Below, piece by piece: positions 24,550 through 33,437 of a DNA stretch of 64,000 nucleotides. Location: contig NZ_NCQY01000011.1 of the NCBI RefSeq assembly GCF_002894645.1, forward strand, positions 1 to 64,000, given 5' to 3'. Both the position numbers and the translations under genes were made by a program. The notes below the pieces were generated by a model. That model searched no databases and had not been told where the DNA came from. It saw only the letters and a list, made by a program, of their open reading frames with translations. Source of the DNA: Salinibacter altiplanensis. Lineage in GTDB: Bacteria; Bacteroidota; Rhodothermia; Rhodothermales; Salinibacteraceae. Each line of letters starts with the position of its first letter. Position 1 is the stretch's first letter.

Positions 24550-25509
24550 ATGAAGGTTACCGAGCATTTCGATCATGAGTCCGAGCCACTGATCTCCTAT
24601 GAGATCATCCCTCCCAAGCGAGGCGGGTCGGCAGACCAGATGCTGAACGTAGTTGAGGAGCTCATGCCCTACGACCCGCCGTTTATCGATGTTACCAGCC
24701 ACTCGGCGGAGGCAGAGTACAAGCAGAAGGACGACGGAACCTGGACCCGCTGCGTGAAACGGAAGCGGCCAGGGACGATCGGTCTCTGTGCCGCCATTGA
24801 GGCGCGCTTTGACATCGATACGGTGCCTCACATCCTCTGCAAGGGATTTACACGGGAGGAAACGGAGGACGCCCTCATTGAGCTTAACTACCTCGGGGTC
24901 GAGAACGTGCTGGCCATTCGAGGAGACGACAACGGCTACGAGAAGTCCATCACGGGCAACCGGTCACGCAACGAGCACGCGGTTGACCTCGTGCGGCAGA
25001 TCCAGGACATGAACGACGGGGTGTACCTGGAGGACCTCATGGATGCCGAGCCGACGGACTTCTGTGTGGGAATAGGGGGCTATCCGGAAACGCACTTCGA
25101 AGCCCCGAATCTGGCCTGGGACATCATGCGGCTTAAGGAACAGGTGGACGCCGGGGCCGACTACATCGTGACGCAAATGTTTTTCAACAACGAGTACTTC
25201 TTCAACTTCGTAGACAAGTGCCGGGAGGTGGGCATCGACGTGCCCATCGTGCCCGGCCTTAAAATTCTGAAGCGCAAACGTCACCTGCGCCTCCTGCCGA
25301 AGCACTTCCACACAGAGATCCCGGAGGAACTTGCCGCGGAGGTGGACGCGGCCGATCCCGACGATGTAGAACGCATTGGGGTCAACTGGGCAATTCGGCA
25401 GGCTCGAGAGCTGATGGAGGCCGGGGCCCCAGGCATTCACTTCTACATTATGTCGAGTGCGGACACGGTCAAAAAGGTCGTGGAGCCCATGCGCGGAGAA
25501 GTGGCGTAG
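24550..25509 (+). CDS. metF: 5,10-methylenetetrahydrofolate reductase
   Basis: 319 aa. FAD enzyme that makes 5-methyl-THF for methionine synthesis. Seen: ISYEIIPPKRGG near residue 17, ID VTSHSAE (about 47-54), the NVLAIRGDD block (about 116-125), GGYPETH (about 170-176), DAGADYIVTQMFF (about 196-208), PIVPGLKIL (about 230-238) and GVNWAIRQARELMEAGAPGIHFYIM near the C-terminus. All are typical of bacterial MetF TIM barrels. The ATG at 24550 is chosen over an in-frame TTG at 24526. No SAM or other riboswitch is recognisable in the short divergent promoter region. Confidence 0.95.
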   Translation: MKVTEHFDHESEPLISYEIIPPKRGGSADQMLNVVEELMPYDPPFIDVTSHSAEAEYKQKDDGTWTRCVKRKRPGTIGLCAAIEARFDIDTVPHILCKGFTREETEDALIELNYLGVENVLAIRGDDNGYEKSITGNRSRNEHAVDLVRQIQDMNDGVYLEDLMDAEPTDFCVGIGGYPETHFEAPNLAWDIMRLKEQVDAGADYIVTQMFFNNEYFFNFVDKCREVGIDVPIVPGLKILKRKRHLRLLPKHFHTEIPEELAAEVDAADPDDVERIGVNWAIRQARELMEAGAPGIHFYIMSSADTVKKVVEPMRGEVA

Positions 25510-25550
25510 ATGAGTGCTCCCATCACGCCTTCTGATGGACACTCAGACAG

Positions 25551-25592
25551 AAAAAACGGGCTCAGCGGCCGAGGGCCGTCGCCGAGCCCGTC
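25551..25592 (-). terminator. Terminator of the hibernation-factor gene
   Basis: On the minus strand GACGGGCTCGGC pairs with GCTGAGCCCG (arms 25590-25584 and 25563-25557, extended by one or two mismatched pairs) and six T follow (25556-25551). It lies 12 bases past the stop at 25605 and on the other strand can also slow metF transcription. Confidence 0.8.
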
Positions 25593-25604
25593 TTCTCATG
25601 GTGA

Positions 25605-25925
25605 CTATCGGTGTGCGTCCTTGTCTTTGCTACGGAGCTTGGCCTTGTATTTTTCAAGCTGCCGGCGCAGGTGGTCAATGCATAGGTTGATTGCCTTCTC
25701 GTGGCTGCTTGCCGAGTCCTCGGCCGAAAGCCGTTTCTGGTACACGTCGATGTTCATCGAGGCGGTCTTGTTCTCGGCGGGGGAGTTGTCTTCTCCAAGG
25801 ATGACGTGGGCGCTCGTAATCCCGTCGTAGAACTGCTCCAGCTTGGCAGTTCGCTCCCGAGCGTACTCCTGGACACGGTCGCTCACGTCAACGTGACGCG
25901 TCGTGACTTGGGTCTGAAAGGCCAT
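25605..25925 (-). CDS. hpf: Ribosome hibernation-promoting factor, short form
   Basis: 106 aa, the length of short HPF/RaiA proteins. It binds the 30S decoding region and stores ribosomes as inactive particles in stationary phase or stress. The fold pattern is clear: beta strand TTRHVDVSD, helix RVQEYARERTAKLEQFY, strands SAHVILGED and KTASMNIDVYQKRL, then helix SHEKAINLCIDHLRRQLEKYKAKLRSKDK. The C-terminus is basic. It has its own terminator and is separated from ybeY upstream by 183 bases, so it is likely transcribed alone. Confidence 0.92.
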   Translation of the reverse strand: MAFQTQVTTRHVDVSDRVQEYARERTAKLEQFYDGITSAHVILGEDNSPAENKTASMNIDVYQKRLSAEDSASSHEKAINLCIDHLRRQLEKYKAKLRSKDKDAHR

Positions 25926-26108
25926 AGGACGGTCCCTCTGTTGTGAGTGGGTAGACGAGACAGCTCCCCGCCGCTCCCCAATGCCTGAGGGGATATTTTC
26001 ACATTCTGAGATGCGGGGAATGGTTCCATGAACTCGGCCGACGAAGGTGCCGGAAGGCTGCCCGGCGTGCCCTCAGAGGCGAGCCCCTCAAGGGCGAGTG
26101 TTAAACGG

Positions 26109-26627
26109 TCAGGAGGACGGCGTTGACAGGACGGCATCGAGGTACCGGTCTTCCTTCTCCCGCATTGTGGACTGTCCCGACGGCTGTGCGTCGTCGTACC
26201 CGATGAGATGCAGGAGGCCGTGGACGACGTACCGATAGGCCTCGCGCTCAAATGAGGTGTCGAACTCGTCGTGGCGCTCGGCCGCCGTGTCTAAATCCAC
26301 GTACACCTCCCCTTCGACTTCATCGTCGGAGGAGGCAGCAGGCGCGGGGCCCTCGTGGAGCGAAAACGAGAGGACATCCGTGTCGTAGTCGTGATCAAGG
26401 TACGACCGGTTCAGGCGCCCAACCGTATCGTGGTCGGTGAGCACCAGACTCAGATGCGCCAGTGACGCCTCCTCCGCGGTCACCACGTGGTCGATGATAC
26501 GCCGAAGGGTTTCGGCGTCGAGCTGACGGGCGGGGTGGTCCTGCTCAATCGAAAGCGGCTCCGGATACTCGGGGGACACAGTGCCAGATGGGGGAGGGGA
26601 CGGAAGAAACGAGCGAGGGGCTACCAC
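26109..26627 (-). CDS. ybeY: Endoribonuclease YbeY (rRNA maturation factor)
   Basis: 172 aa. Metal-dependent RNase that helps mature the 3' end of 16S rRNA. Family blocks: LSLVLTDHDTVGRLNRSYLDHDYDTDVLSF (about 58-88) and the zinc motif HGLLHLIGYDD (about 136-146), with the third His replaced by Asp, a change common in Bacteroidota relatives. An acidic insertion follows the first block. The start is uncertain: GTG at 26627 overlaps the end of the cold-shock gene by 7 bases, and GTG at 26579 would give 156 aa. The overlap suggests translational coupling with the cold-shock gene, which is interesting because both act on RNA. Confidence 0.9.
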   Translation of the reverse strand: MVAPRSFLPSPPPSGTVSPEYPEPLSIEQDHPARQLDAETLRRIIDHVVTAEEASLAHLSLVLTDHDTVGRLNRSYLDHDYDTDVLSFSLHEGPAPAASSDDEVEGEVYVDLDTAAERHDEFDTSFEREAYRYVVHGLLHLIGYDDAQPSGQSTMREKEDRYLDAVLSTPSS

Positions 26628-26953
26628 GAAGATCCCGAAGAGGATCCGCTGCTGGACGGGGACGGGTCGACCGTGGCGGTGGGGTCCACATCCGCGGGTG
26701 TGAGCGCCGGCTCGTCCTCGGCCTCCGGGGAAGACGCTTCTTCTTCGTCCAGTGGCGTCACCTCCAGGGCGTGGAGGCCCTTCGGTCCATCGTTCAGCTC
26801 AAATTGGACGTGCTGATCGCTCTTCAGGGTTTTGAAGTCGTCGTCCGACTGGATGTTCGAGTAGTGTACAAAGACATCTTCGCCATCGCCGGGATGGAGA
26901 ATAAACCCGTACCCCTTCTTGGCGTCGAACCACTTGACTGTGCTTGTCTTCAT
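26621..26953 (-). CDS. Cold-shock domain protein with acidic Ser-rich tail
   Basis: 110 aa. Residues 1-68 are a cold-shock domain with VKWFDAKKGYGFI (RNP1) and DVFVHYS (RNP2); such proteins bind single-stranded RNA or DNA and melt mRNA structure. The remaining 42 residues are an acidic, Pro/Ser-rich tail, ending in a run of Ser and Gly, not found in the classical 70-aa CspA. Upstream on the minus strand is a near-consensus sigma-70 type promoter (27172-27200) giving a leader of about 210 bases, like the long regulated leaders of enteric cspA mRNAs. The gene overlaps ybeY by 7 bases. Confidence 0.9.
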   Translation of the reverse strand: MKTSTVKWFDAKKGYGFILHPGDGEDVFVHYSNIQSDDDFKTLKSDQHVQFELNDGPKGLHALEVTPLDEEEASSPEAEDEPALTPADVDPTATVDPSPSSSGSSSGSSW

Positions 26954-27353
26954 GATGTCGATTCAATCGTAATGACTGGATCGTCCTAAACGATGCGTCC
27001 GCGTCGGGCAAGAGGTCGTATGAAGCCCCAACACTGCGTCCCGGGACGTTGGCGGACGTGTCGCAGAGTGTGAAGAGAGTCCCAGGGAGAGTCGGAACCG
27101 GTCATACAAAGCCACTCGCGCGGTTCCTCACAGGGTGAACGACGGGTGCCACAACGCACTCACTGCCGCTAAATATAGTCTGGGACGGTCCCTCTGTCAA
27201 GGCACGGTGGATTTCTGAACGAGATGCGGCCGTAGCGAGGGGGGCTCCAGGTGAGGAGCGGCCGGTGAAGCTCGGCCCGCGCAAATCCCGACCCGGGAGG
27301 GGCGGGCAGGAGGGGCTCCGGCCCGGGGGCATCGGGCAGAAAGAAGGCCCTCC
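26954..27353. other. Leader and promoter region of the cold-shock gene
   Basis: 400 bases without a supportable gene. The right part (27172-27200) holds the promoter listed separately; the part between it and 26953 would be transcribed as a long 5' leader of the cold-shock mRNA. The segment 27240-27353 is very GC-rich with G/C runs and can form a hairpin beyond the end of the GT117 gene, but lacks a T run. Confidence 0.55.
27172..27200 (-). promoter_or_regulatory. Near-consensus sigma-70 type promoter for the cold-shock gene
   Basis: On the minus strand TTGACA (27200-27195) and TATATT (27177-27172) are separated by exactly 17 bases. Transcription would start near 27165, about 210 bases before the cold-shock start codon. 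In a Bacteroidota-lineage genome such a clear -35/-10 pair is uncommon. Confidence 0.65.
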
Positions 27354-30296
27354 CTACTCGCCAGGGGGAGACGAGGGCAGAGCAGGCTCCTGAGACGGAG
27401 CGCTGGAAGGGGCGCCGGGCACTGCGGGCATCTGCGACGGTCCGCGGGCCGAGTCGCTGGCTAGGCCGTACGCCTGACGGACCCGGGCGGGAACCTGGAA
27501 TGATGCGTTGGCCAGCACCTGTTCAAGTTTCCGGTCGAAGGCCTCCACGGCATTCGTTTGGTTGGCCTTGAGGTACGAAGACCGCACCCGACCCGCGTAC
27601 TGGAGGGCACGGCTGAACCGACGACGAGAGCCGGCCGACCGGAGCTGGGCCAGGACCATCGGCTCCGCATCGGCCAGGAGACGGGCCACCCGGTCGGTGC
27701 TGCCCAGGCTCTGGTACGCCTGAGCCGTGAAAAAGAGCGTCTGCATGTCGGCCGGAATTGTGGCAAACGGAACGGCCTCCGTAAAGTCGTTCAGGAGCTG
27801 TTCGGCGGTATCCGGACGGTCCTGCTGGCCCAGTTGCTCAGCCGCATGGGCGTAGTGCAGGCGATAGCCATCCACCATCCGCCGTGCATTCTCGTTGTAG
27901 TAGACGGTTGAATCGTTGAGGTTCGTAAACCGGAAGTTTGCCAGGCGCTCGTCGGTCAGGCCCGGGATCACCCGCCCCAGAGGCTTCTTGTGCTTGATGG
28001 GAAGCACGCGGTAGGCCTGGCCCTCCAGCTGAAAGTAGTTGCTGAGGTTCAGCTGCCCGGAGCGCGCCACCGTCACGGCAAAATAGAGGGGACGGTCCCA
28101 TCCGTTCTGCGCGTTGGTCCGCAACATGTCGTAGGTGACCACGTCGGCGGTCTGCAGGATGCGCGTGTCCTGCTGGAACGGACGTCCCTTCAGTGTCCAT
28201 GTCATCGGGCGTTCGAGGCGCGAGGCACTGGCCGAGTCGGGAAGGTAGGCGGAGAGCTCGGACTGGAGGGCGTCGGTGTCCACCGGCAGTTTCATTTGCT
28301 TCGGCTTCCAGCGCCGGTAGCCCAACTGGTCGATCTCGTCCTCCGACAGGGAGATGGGCAGGGGCGCCGACTCGTATGCGGTCTCGTTTTTGAGCTGGCG
28401 CACGTACCACTTCGTGTTCAGAAGTGATAGGTTGACCACCCGGACGTCTTTGCGTACTCCTTCGACGGTCTGCAGGTACCACAACGGGTAGGTGTCGTTG
28501 TCCCCGTTGGTAAACAGGATGCCGTTCTCCTCGATGCTGGTCAGCATGTTGTGTGCGTAGTCGCGCGGCACGTAGTTCTCGGAGCGGTCGTGGTCGCCGT
28601 AGTTTTCTAGCGTCATCCAGCCGGGGACGGCCAGAAAGAGCAGCAGCCCGGCCCCGAGGGCGGGCATCAGTCGGGCCATTTGTGAAAGCGAATCTCGGAC
28701 CGACTCGTAGGCCATCTGCATCAGGCCCCCGGCCCCGATGCCGATCCAGAGGCTGAAGGCGAAGAAGCTGCCGACGTACGAGTAGTGCCGCTCGCGCGGC
28801 TGCATCGGCGCTTGGTTCAGGTAGATGATAATGCCGATGCCTGTGATAAAGAACAGCACAAAGACGCTAAACGCCCGTCGCCAGTCGCGGCCGAAGTGGT
28901 AGAAGGCGCCGAACAGCCCCAAGAGGAGGGGAAGGGCAAAGTACACGTTCCGCGACTCCTTCTCGCTCGGCGTCTCTAGGGATTGGGGGTTGGCGTGCTG
29001 GTCGAGCCCCGGGATGCCGGTGATCCAGGGCGCCCCCTGCACGTCGCTCGCCCGCCCGGAGAAGTTCCAGAGGAAGTACCGGACGTACATGTGCCCCACC
29101 TGGTAATCGAGAAAGAACTCCAGGTCGGAGTCGTATCGCTCGTAGACGTTCCAGTGCTGGGGGTCTACAGAGTGACGTCGCGGAAAGAGCGTCGATTCAC
29201 CGTTGCGGCGACTGACCTGCCCGGATTCGTCGTCGAACGTCACGCCCTGCAGGAGCGGCGTATTGCCGTACTGCTCCCGCTCCAGGTACGAGATGAAGTT
29301 TTCGATGGTGTCCGGGTCGTTCATGTCGATTGGCGGGTCGGTTGCGCTCCGGACGAAGACGAGCGCATACGACGCGTAGCCGATGAAGATGACCGTCACG
29401 CACATAAAGGCCAGGTTCGCCGCCGGCATGCGCCGCTGGTGCGTGGCGTAGATCCCGTAGGCCAGAATGAGGGCGAGCACGGTTGCGGTCAGGAACGGGG
29501 CCCCGACGGAGGCGAAGAGGCTGGGCAGCCCCACGATGAGGCCCGGGTAGATGGTGAAGAACAGGACAGAGGCAAGGGCCCCGGCGCCCACGATGCGAAG
29601 CCAGCGCTGGCGGGAGGTCCAGTGCTCGCGGTCGAACTCGGTGAAGAAGACGATGAAGGCGACGAAGAAGAACGCGAGCAGGCTCAGGAGGTGGACCCCG
29701 GTGGCCATGCCGAAGAGGAAGGCAATGACGACGAGGTAGCGGTTCGCGTTGAGCTGAAACGGCTGCCGGCTGCCGCCCTGCCGGGCTTCCTCGGCGCGGG
29801 CCACGCTGCTCCATCGCAGGACGAGCCACACGACCAGCGCGGTAAAGAAGGTGGAGAGGGCGTACACCTCGGCGATGCCTGCGTTGAACCAGAAGGAGTC
29901 GCTCACCGAAAAGGCCACGGCGCCGATGACCCCACTGGCGAGAGAGATGGCGTAGGGCCCCGTGTCGAGTTCGCTCCGGTCCCCCTGCCATCGACGTACG
30001 AGGCGGACGATGACAAGGTGGGCGAGCAGGACGGTGCCGGCGCTGGCCAGGACGGAGAGCAGGTTGACGGCCAGGGCGACGGTTTCCTGCGATGGGGCCA
30101 GCATGGAGAAGAGCCGGCCCAGGAGCAGGTAGAACGGCGCTCCTGGCGGGTGCATCACCTGAAGTGTGTAGACGCTCGCGATGCGCTCCCCAGGGTCCCA
30201 GAACGAGACGGTCGGCGCAACGGTCGCCAGGTACAGGCCGAGCGCCCAGAGAAAGACGAGCCCGGCGGTAAGACGGTCGATCCTCTTCCGATTCAT
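27354..30296 (-). CDS. DUF2723 / glycosyltransferase family 117 membrane protein
   Basis: 980 aa from the ATG at 30296. The N-terminal half has about 12 transmembrane helices and the conserved DUF2723 start: a helix, then SFWDPGE (Trp33-Asp34, Glu37), then VMHPPGAPFY (about 46-55). Glycosyltransferases of the GT-C type carry an acidic motif in this first periplasmic loop, and the family is thought to O-mannosylate exported proteins in Bacteroidota. A large soluble part follows: NGDNDTYPLWYLQTVEGVRKDVRVVNLSLLNTKWY is the conserved middle block (about 580-615). The last 200 residues are helical with TPR-like repeats and a Pro/Ser/Gly-rich tail. It lies 82 bases after the thioredoxin-like gene on the same strand. 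Confidence 0.85.
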   Translation of the reverse strand: MNRKRIDRLTAGLVFLWALGLYLATVAPTVSFWDPGERIASVYTLQVMHPPGAPFYLLLGRLFSMLAPSQETVALAVNLLSVLASAGTVLLAHLVIVRLVRRWQGDRSELDTGPYAISLASGVIGAVAFSVSDSFWFNAGIAEVYALSTFFTALVVWLVLRWSSVARAEEARQGGSRQPFQLNANRYLVVIAFLFGMATGVHLLSLLAFFFVAFIVFFTEFDREHWTSRQRWLRIVGAGALASVLFFTIYPGLIVGLPSLFASVGAPFLTATVLALILAYGIYATHQRRMPAANLAFMCVTVIFIGYASYALVFVRSATDPPIDMNDPDTIENFISYLEREQYGNTPLLQGVTFDDESGQVSRRNGESTLFPRRHSVDPQHWNVYERYDSDLEFFLDYQVGHMYVRYFLWNFSGRASDVQGAPWITGIPGLDQHANPQSLETPSEKESRNVYFALPLLLGLFGAFYHFGRDWRRAFSVFVLFFITGIGIIIYLNQAPMQPRERHYSYVGSFFAFSLWIGIGAGGLMQMAYESVRDSLSQMARLMPALGAGLLLFLAVPGWMTLENYGDHDRSENYVPRDYAHNMLTSIEENGILFTNGDNDTYPLWYLQTVEGVRKDVRVVNLSLLNTKWYVRQLKNETAYESAPLPISLSEDEIDQLGYRRWKPKQMKLPVDTDALQSELSAYLPDSASASRLERPMTWTLKGRPFQQDTRILQTADVVTYDMLRTNAQNGWDRPLYFAVTVARSGQLNLSNYFQLEGQAYRVLPIKHKKPLGRVIPGLTDERLANFRFTNLNDSTVYYNENARRMVDGYRLHYAHAAEQLGQQDRPDTAEQLLNDFTEAVPFATIPADMQTLFFTAQAYQSLGSTDRVARLLADAEPMVLAQLRSAGSRRRFSRALQYAGRVRSSYLKANQTNAVEAFDRKLEQVLANASFQVPARVRQAYGLASDSARGPSQMPAVPGAPSSAPSQEPALPSSPPGE

Positions 30297-30378
30297 CCTA
30301 ACGGGAAGGCACTGGTGTCGAGAAGCACGAGAATGCAAGAAGGTACAGGGGAGCGTCGTGGTGAATCAAAGATCGGGG

Positions 30379-31020
30379 CTACCAGTCTGCGCTCGTCGCG
30401 TCGAGGAGCCCCTGAATGGTGTCCATTTCCATCTCGCCGTAGTTCAAGGCGAAGGCGAGTTCTCCGTTGCCGTGGAAGATCCAGGTGGAGGGGACCCAAG
30501 TGACCGGGAGCCCCAGGAACGAATGGCGTCGGTTCTCCTCCTGGTCGCTGGGGCCCAGGTCCGGCTGGGTCACCTCGGCGACCCGATCTGGAAGGGAATG
30601 CTCGTTTAGCGTCGCGGCCCCGCTTTCGTTGTCGTTCCACACGGTGACGAACGTGAAGGTAACGGCCGGGTTGGCCGCCACGAGGCCGGCCCAGCCATTG
30701 TCCAGCTCGTTTTGAGAGTTGGAGCACCAGGGCGCCCAGAAGTGGACCACGTGGAGCCCCTTCTCCTGGATGCGGTCCTGCACAACGGCTTCCGCCTCCG
30801 TCGTGGGCGACACCGACACGGCGGGACGTGGGCCAGCAACGGCGGACCGCCTGGCGCGTGCGGCGGACGAGTCGGTCCCCCCGCTCTGGGAGGCCGTGGA
30901 CGACGGTGTGTCGGCCTTCTCTAGCTGGCCAACCGCACACTCCCCTGGCTCCTCCTGGGCCTGTACGGGACCAGTCGCCACGCAGGCAAGACCTAAGAGC
31001 ACAAGAACAAGCGATCTCAT
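30379..31020 (-). CDS. Secreted thioredoxin-like (TlpA-type) protein with a CxxS site
   Basis: 213 aa from the ATG at 31020. A signal peptide ends at about residue 22 (VQAQ). After a low-complexity acidic and Ser-rich segment, a thioredoxin fold begins near 78; LHVVHFWAPWCSNS is the active-site strand and helix, giving Cys99-Ser-Asn-Ser102 in place of CxxC. Later blocks VTWVPSTWIFHGNGELAF contain the cis-Pro strand of the fold. With a single Cys, the protein may act as an isomerase-like or thiol-binding partner instead of a reductase. Two extra cysteines at residues 13 and 28 lie in the signal peptide and just after it. Confidence 0.82.
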   Translation of the reverse strand: MRSLVLVLLGLACVATGPVQAQEEPGECAVGQLEKADTPSSTASQSGGTDSSAARARRSAVAGPRPAVSVSPTTEAEAVVQDRIQEKGLHVVHFWAPWCSNSQNELDNGWAGLVAANPAVTFTFVTVWNDNESGAATLNEHSLPDRVAEVTQPDLGPSDQEENRRHSFLGLPVTWVPSTWIFHGNGELAFALNYGEMEMDTIQGLLDATSADW

Positions 31021-31106
31021 GGGACGACCGAACCCGGTAGGGTACAGCTTTAAGAATGGGAGTGGATCGCCGGGGGCACTCGGGACGAGTGGGGACGTCG
31101 GAGCAT

Positions 31107-31775
31107 TCACGACTTTCCCTGAACAACAACAACGCACTCGCCCCGCACTTTCGTATACCCCGCGAAATACGACCGCACCTCTTCGAGCGTTCCTCGTTCG
31201 ATCTCTTCGTACGCCTTGGTGATCTCTCGAGCCACGGCGGCCATGCGGTCGGCCCCGAAGTGTTCGATGAGGTCCCCCAGGGTCCGAAGCAGCCGGTGGG
31301 GCGACTCGTAGATCACCATGGTCCGCGGTTCGGTTGCCAGCGTGGTCAGGCGAGTCTGGCGTCCCTGCTTCTTGGGCAGAAAGCCCTCAAAGACGAAGCG
31401 GTCGCTGGGCAGGGCGCTGGCAGTGAGCGCCGGGATGAGGGCCGTGGGCCCGGGGAGGGCCTGCACCTCGATGTCCTCCGCCCAGCAGGCCCGAGCGATG
31501 TAGAAGCCCGGGTCCGAAATGCCCGGCGAGCCCGCATCGCTGATGAGGGCGACATCGCGCCCCACACGCATCCGGGTGATCAACTCCGGGGTTTTCTCGC
31601 GCTCATTGTGTTCATGGTAGCTCGTGGTGGGGGTGTCTACGTCATGATGATCCAGAAGGTGGCCGGAGGTTCGAGTGTCCTCACAGGCGATCAGGTCCGC
31701 CTCCCGCAGCACCCGGAGGGCCCGCAACGTGATGTCGTCTAGGTTGCCGATTGGGGTGGGCACCAGGTAAAGCAT
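31107..31775 (-). CDS. rsmI: 16S rRNA (cytidine1402-2'-O)-methyltransferase
   Basis: 222 aa, shorter than E. coli RsmI (286) but covering the full tetrapyrrole-methylase-type domain. Seen: LYLVPTPIGNLDDITLRALRVL at the start, ACEDTRTS (about 29-36), ALISDAGSPGISDPG (about 74-88), VQALPGPTALIPALTASALPSDRFVFEGFLP (about 103-133), ESPHRLL (about 155-161) and REITKAYEE near residue 182. It methylates C1402 in the decoding centre with RsmH. The C-terminal extra domain of longer homologues is absent. It lies 49 bases downstream of the LptF/G gene on the same strand. Confidence 0.94.
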   Translation of the reverse strand: MLYLVPTPIGNLDDITLRALRVLREADLIACEDTRTSGHLLDHHDVDTPTTSYHEHNEREKTPELITRMRVGRDVALISDAGSPGISDPGFYIARACWAEDIEVQALPGPTALIPALTASALPSDRFVFEGFLPKKQGRQTRLTTLATEPRTMVIYESPHRLLRTLGDLIEHFGADRMAAVAREITKAYEEIERGTLEEVRSYFAGYTKVRGECVVVVQGKS

Positions 31776-31824
31776 TGGGGACAAGTTGTGCGGAGACGTG
31801 TCGAGCGGGGCGCCCCGAGACGGC

Positions 31825-33258
31825 TCACGACCGAAGGGATCGCAGCCAGTCCCAGAGGCGCCGACGAAGAGGCGGGGTTGCGCCCAGGTCAAGGACGACG
31901 TACAGAATCAGCCAGAGCCCTGCGCCGGACATCAGAAAGTTGGCGATCCACATGCCCAGCCACGGCGGAAAGAAGCCCCGCTCCGCCAGCTTTTCCCCCT
32001 GTACGAGGGTAACCCAGTAGAACATAAAGATGCCGAGTGCCACGGCCCCGATCGTGGCGAGGCCGCCTCGGCGCAGGGCAAGGCCCAGCGGTGCCCCCAC
32101 GATCATAAAAATGAGGCAGGCGAGCGCGATCGAGAACTTTTTGTAGAACTCGACCTGGTAGCTCCGAATGCGCTGGGTTTGCCACTTCGTGTCTCGCTGG
32201 ATGTTTTGGATGGTGGACTGGGCCGACCGGGCGTTCTGGACCGCGGGCGAGACCACCGAGCGGCGCGCACCGTCGTCGAGGTCGGCAAGGGCGAGATAGG
32301 GGGACGAATGCGTTGGGGCAACGGGGGCCGGAGCCGACGTGTCCGTGGCGGCCGAGTCGGGGGGCCACGGGGACAGCTGGTCTTGGGTCTGCTCGTACAG
32401 GGACTGGTACTTCTCGTCTCGCAGTGCCTTGAGGGAATCGAGTGTTGCGAGCAGCTGTGGGGTGCGCATGGTGCGGGTGGAGCGGGAGGTCTCCCCCGAC
32501 GTGGAGCGCCGAAAGACGGCGTTCGAGAGCGTGAACTGGATGCGGTGACGGTCGAAGGTAAGTCGCTCGTACCGCTCCGACCGGTTGCTCGCATCCGCCG
32601 GCAAGGGGCGGTGCATCTCTCCGTTCCGCAGGGTGAGAGTAAGGCGGGCGCCCCCGTCATTTGAGGTGATGACCCCCCGTTCAGCCTTGATGACCGCCTG
32701 ACGGTCCCGCCCCTGAGTGTAGTCGTAAATGGTGACGTCAATCAAGTCGTTGGTTCCGGACGGACGGTCCCGAACCAGAATGCTGTAGTCCTCCAGGTCC
32801 TCGTAAAAGATGCCCGATCGGAGCTCAAAGCCGGGGCGCTTTCCCCGAATGTCGCTCCAGAGCTGGCGGGCCCGGTGGTTGGCCTCCGGCAGCATGACGT
32901 TGTTGAAATAGAGCATTCCGCCCATGAGAAGAAGGGCCACCACGAGCGTCGGCCACACGATCTGCCCGAAGGAGATCCCGGTGCTCTTAATGACGGTGTA
33001 GTACTGCGATTCGGCCAGCTCGCCAAATGCCATGAGGGCGGCCAGCAGCACCGACATCGGCACTGCCAGCACCACCATGTACGCCAAGTTGTAGGCAATC
33101 AGTTCGATAATGACCGGGACGGGGATGCCCTTGCCCGCAATCTCGGGCAGCCATCGAATCAAGAACTGCATCAGCAGCAGAAACATGAGCGTGCCGAGCC
33201 ATCCGAAGAAGGGACCCGGCAGCCGACGCAGTACGATCCAGTGGAGGCGGCGCAGCAT
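31825..33258 (-). CDS. LptF/LptG family permease of LPS export
   Basis: 477 aa from the ATG at 33258. Three N-terminal transmembrane helices (about 15-120) and three near the C-terminus flank a periplasmic beta domain, the typical YjgP/YjgQ architecture. Family blocks: LLMQFLIRWLPEIAGKG, ELIAYNLAYMVVLAVPMSVLLAALMAFGELAES, FNNVMLPEANHRARQL and the late GAPLGLALRRGG. It forms the transmembrane part of the LptB2FG transporter that moves LPS to the outer membrane. Whether it is F or G cannot be told. A Pro/Ala/Ser-rich insert (about 335-370) in the periplasmic region is unusual. Divergent from the MBL gene at 33438. Confidence 0.9.
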   Translation of the reverse strand: MLRRLHWIVLRRLPGPFFGWLGTLMFLLLMQFLIRWLPEIAGKGIPVPVIIELIAYNLAYMVVLAVPMSVLLAALMAFGELAESQYYTVIKSTGISFGQIVWPTLVVALLLMGGMLYFNNVMLPEANHRARQLWSDIRGKRPGFELRSGIFYEDLEDYSILVRDRPSGTNDLIDVTIYDYTQGRDRQAVIKAERGVITSNDGGARLTLTLRNGEMHRPLPADASNRSERYERLTFDRHRIQFTLSNAVFRRSTSGETSRSTRTMRTPQLLATLDSLKALRDEKYQSLYEQTQDQLSPWPPDSAATDTSAPAPVAPTHSSPYLALADLDDGARRSVVSPAVQNARSAQSTIQNIQRDTKWQTQRIRSYQVEFYKKFSIALACLIFMIVGAPLGLALRRGGLATIGAVALGIFMFYWVTLVQGEKLAERGFFPPWLGMWIANFLMSGAGLWLILYVVLDLGATPPLRRRLWDWLRSLRS

Positions 33259-33437
33259 GTAGAGGTGTCGTCGTGGGGAAGCCCCAAATAACAGGATGCA
33301 CAAACGCCCGGTGCAAATCGCATGTTCGGGGACGGGGGCGCGGCGTCGGCGTGAGCCCACCGCCGTTGGATCTTCCGAGGGCCGTGGGAATTGAGAACAC
33401 CTGCTCAATGTACCCCCAATGCTCTCTCACACTCCGG

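Noticed and set aside
27102-27332. 76-codon minus-strand frame
   Set aside because: It spans the clear promoter of the cold-shock gene and is Pro/Ser/Arg rich.
28983-30503. 506-codon plus-strand frame opposite the GT117 gene
   Set aside because: Antisense shadow with Arg/Glu/Gly/Val repeats, typical of reversed coding in GC-rich DNA.
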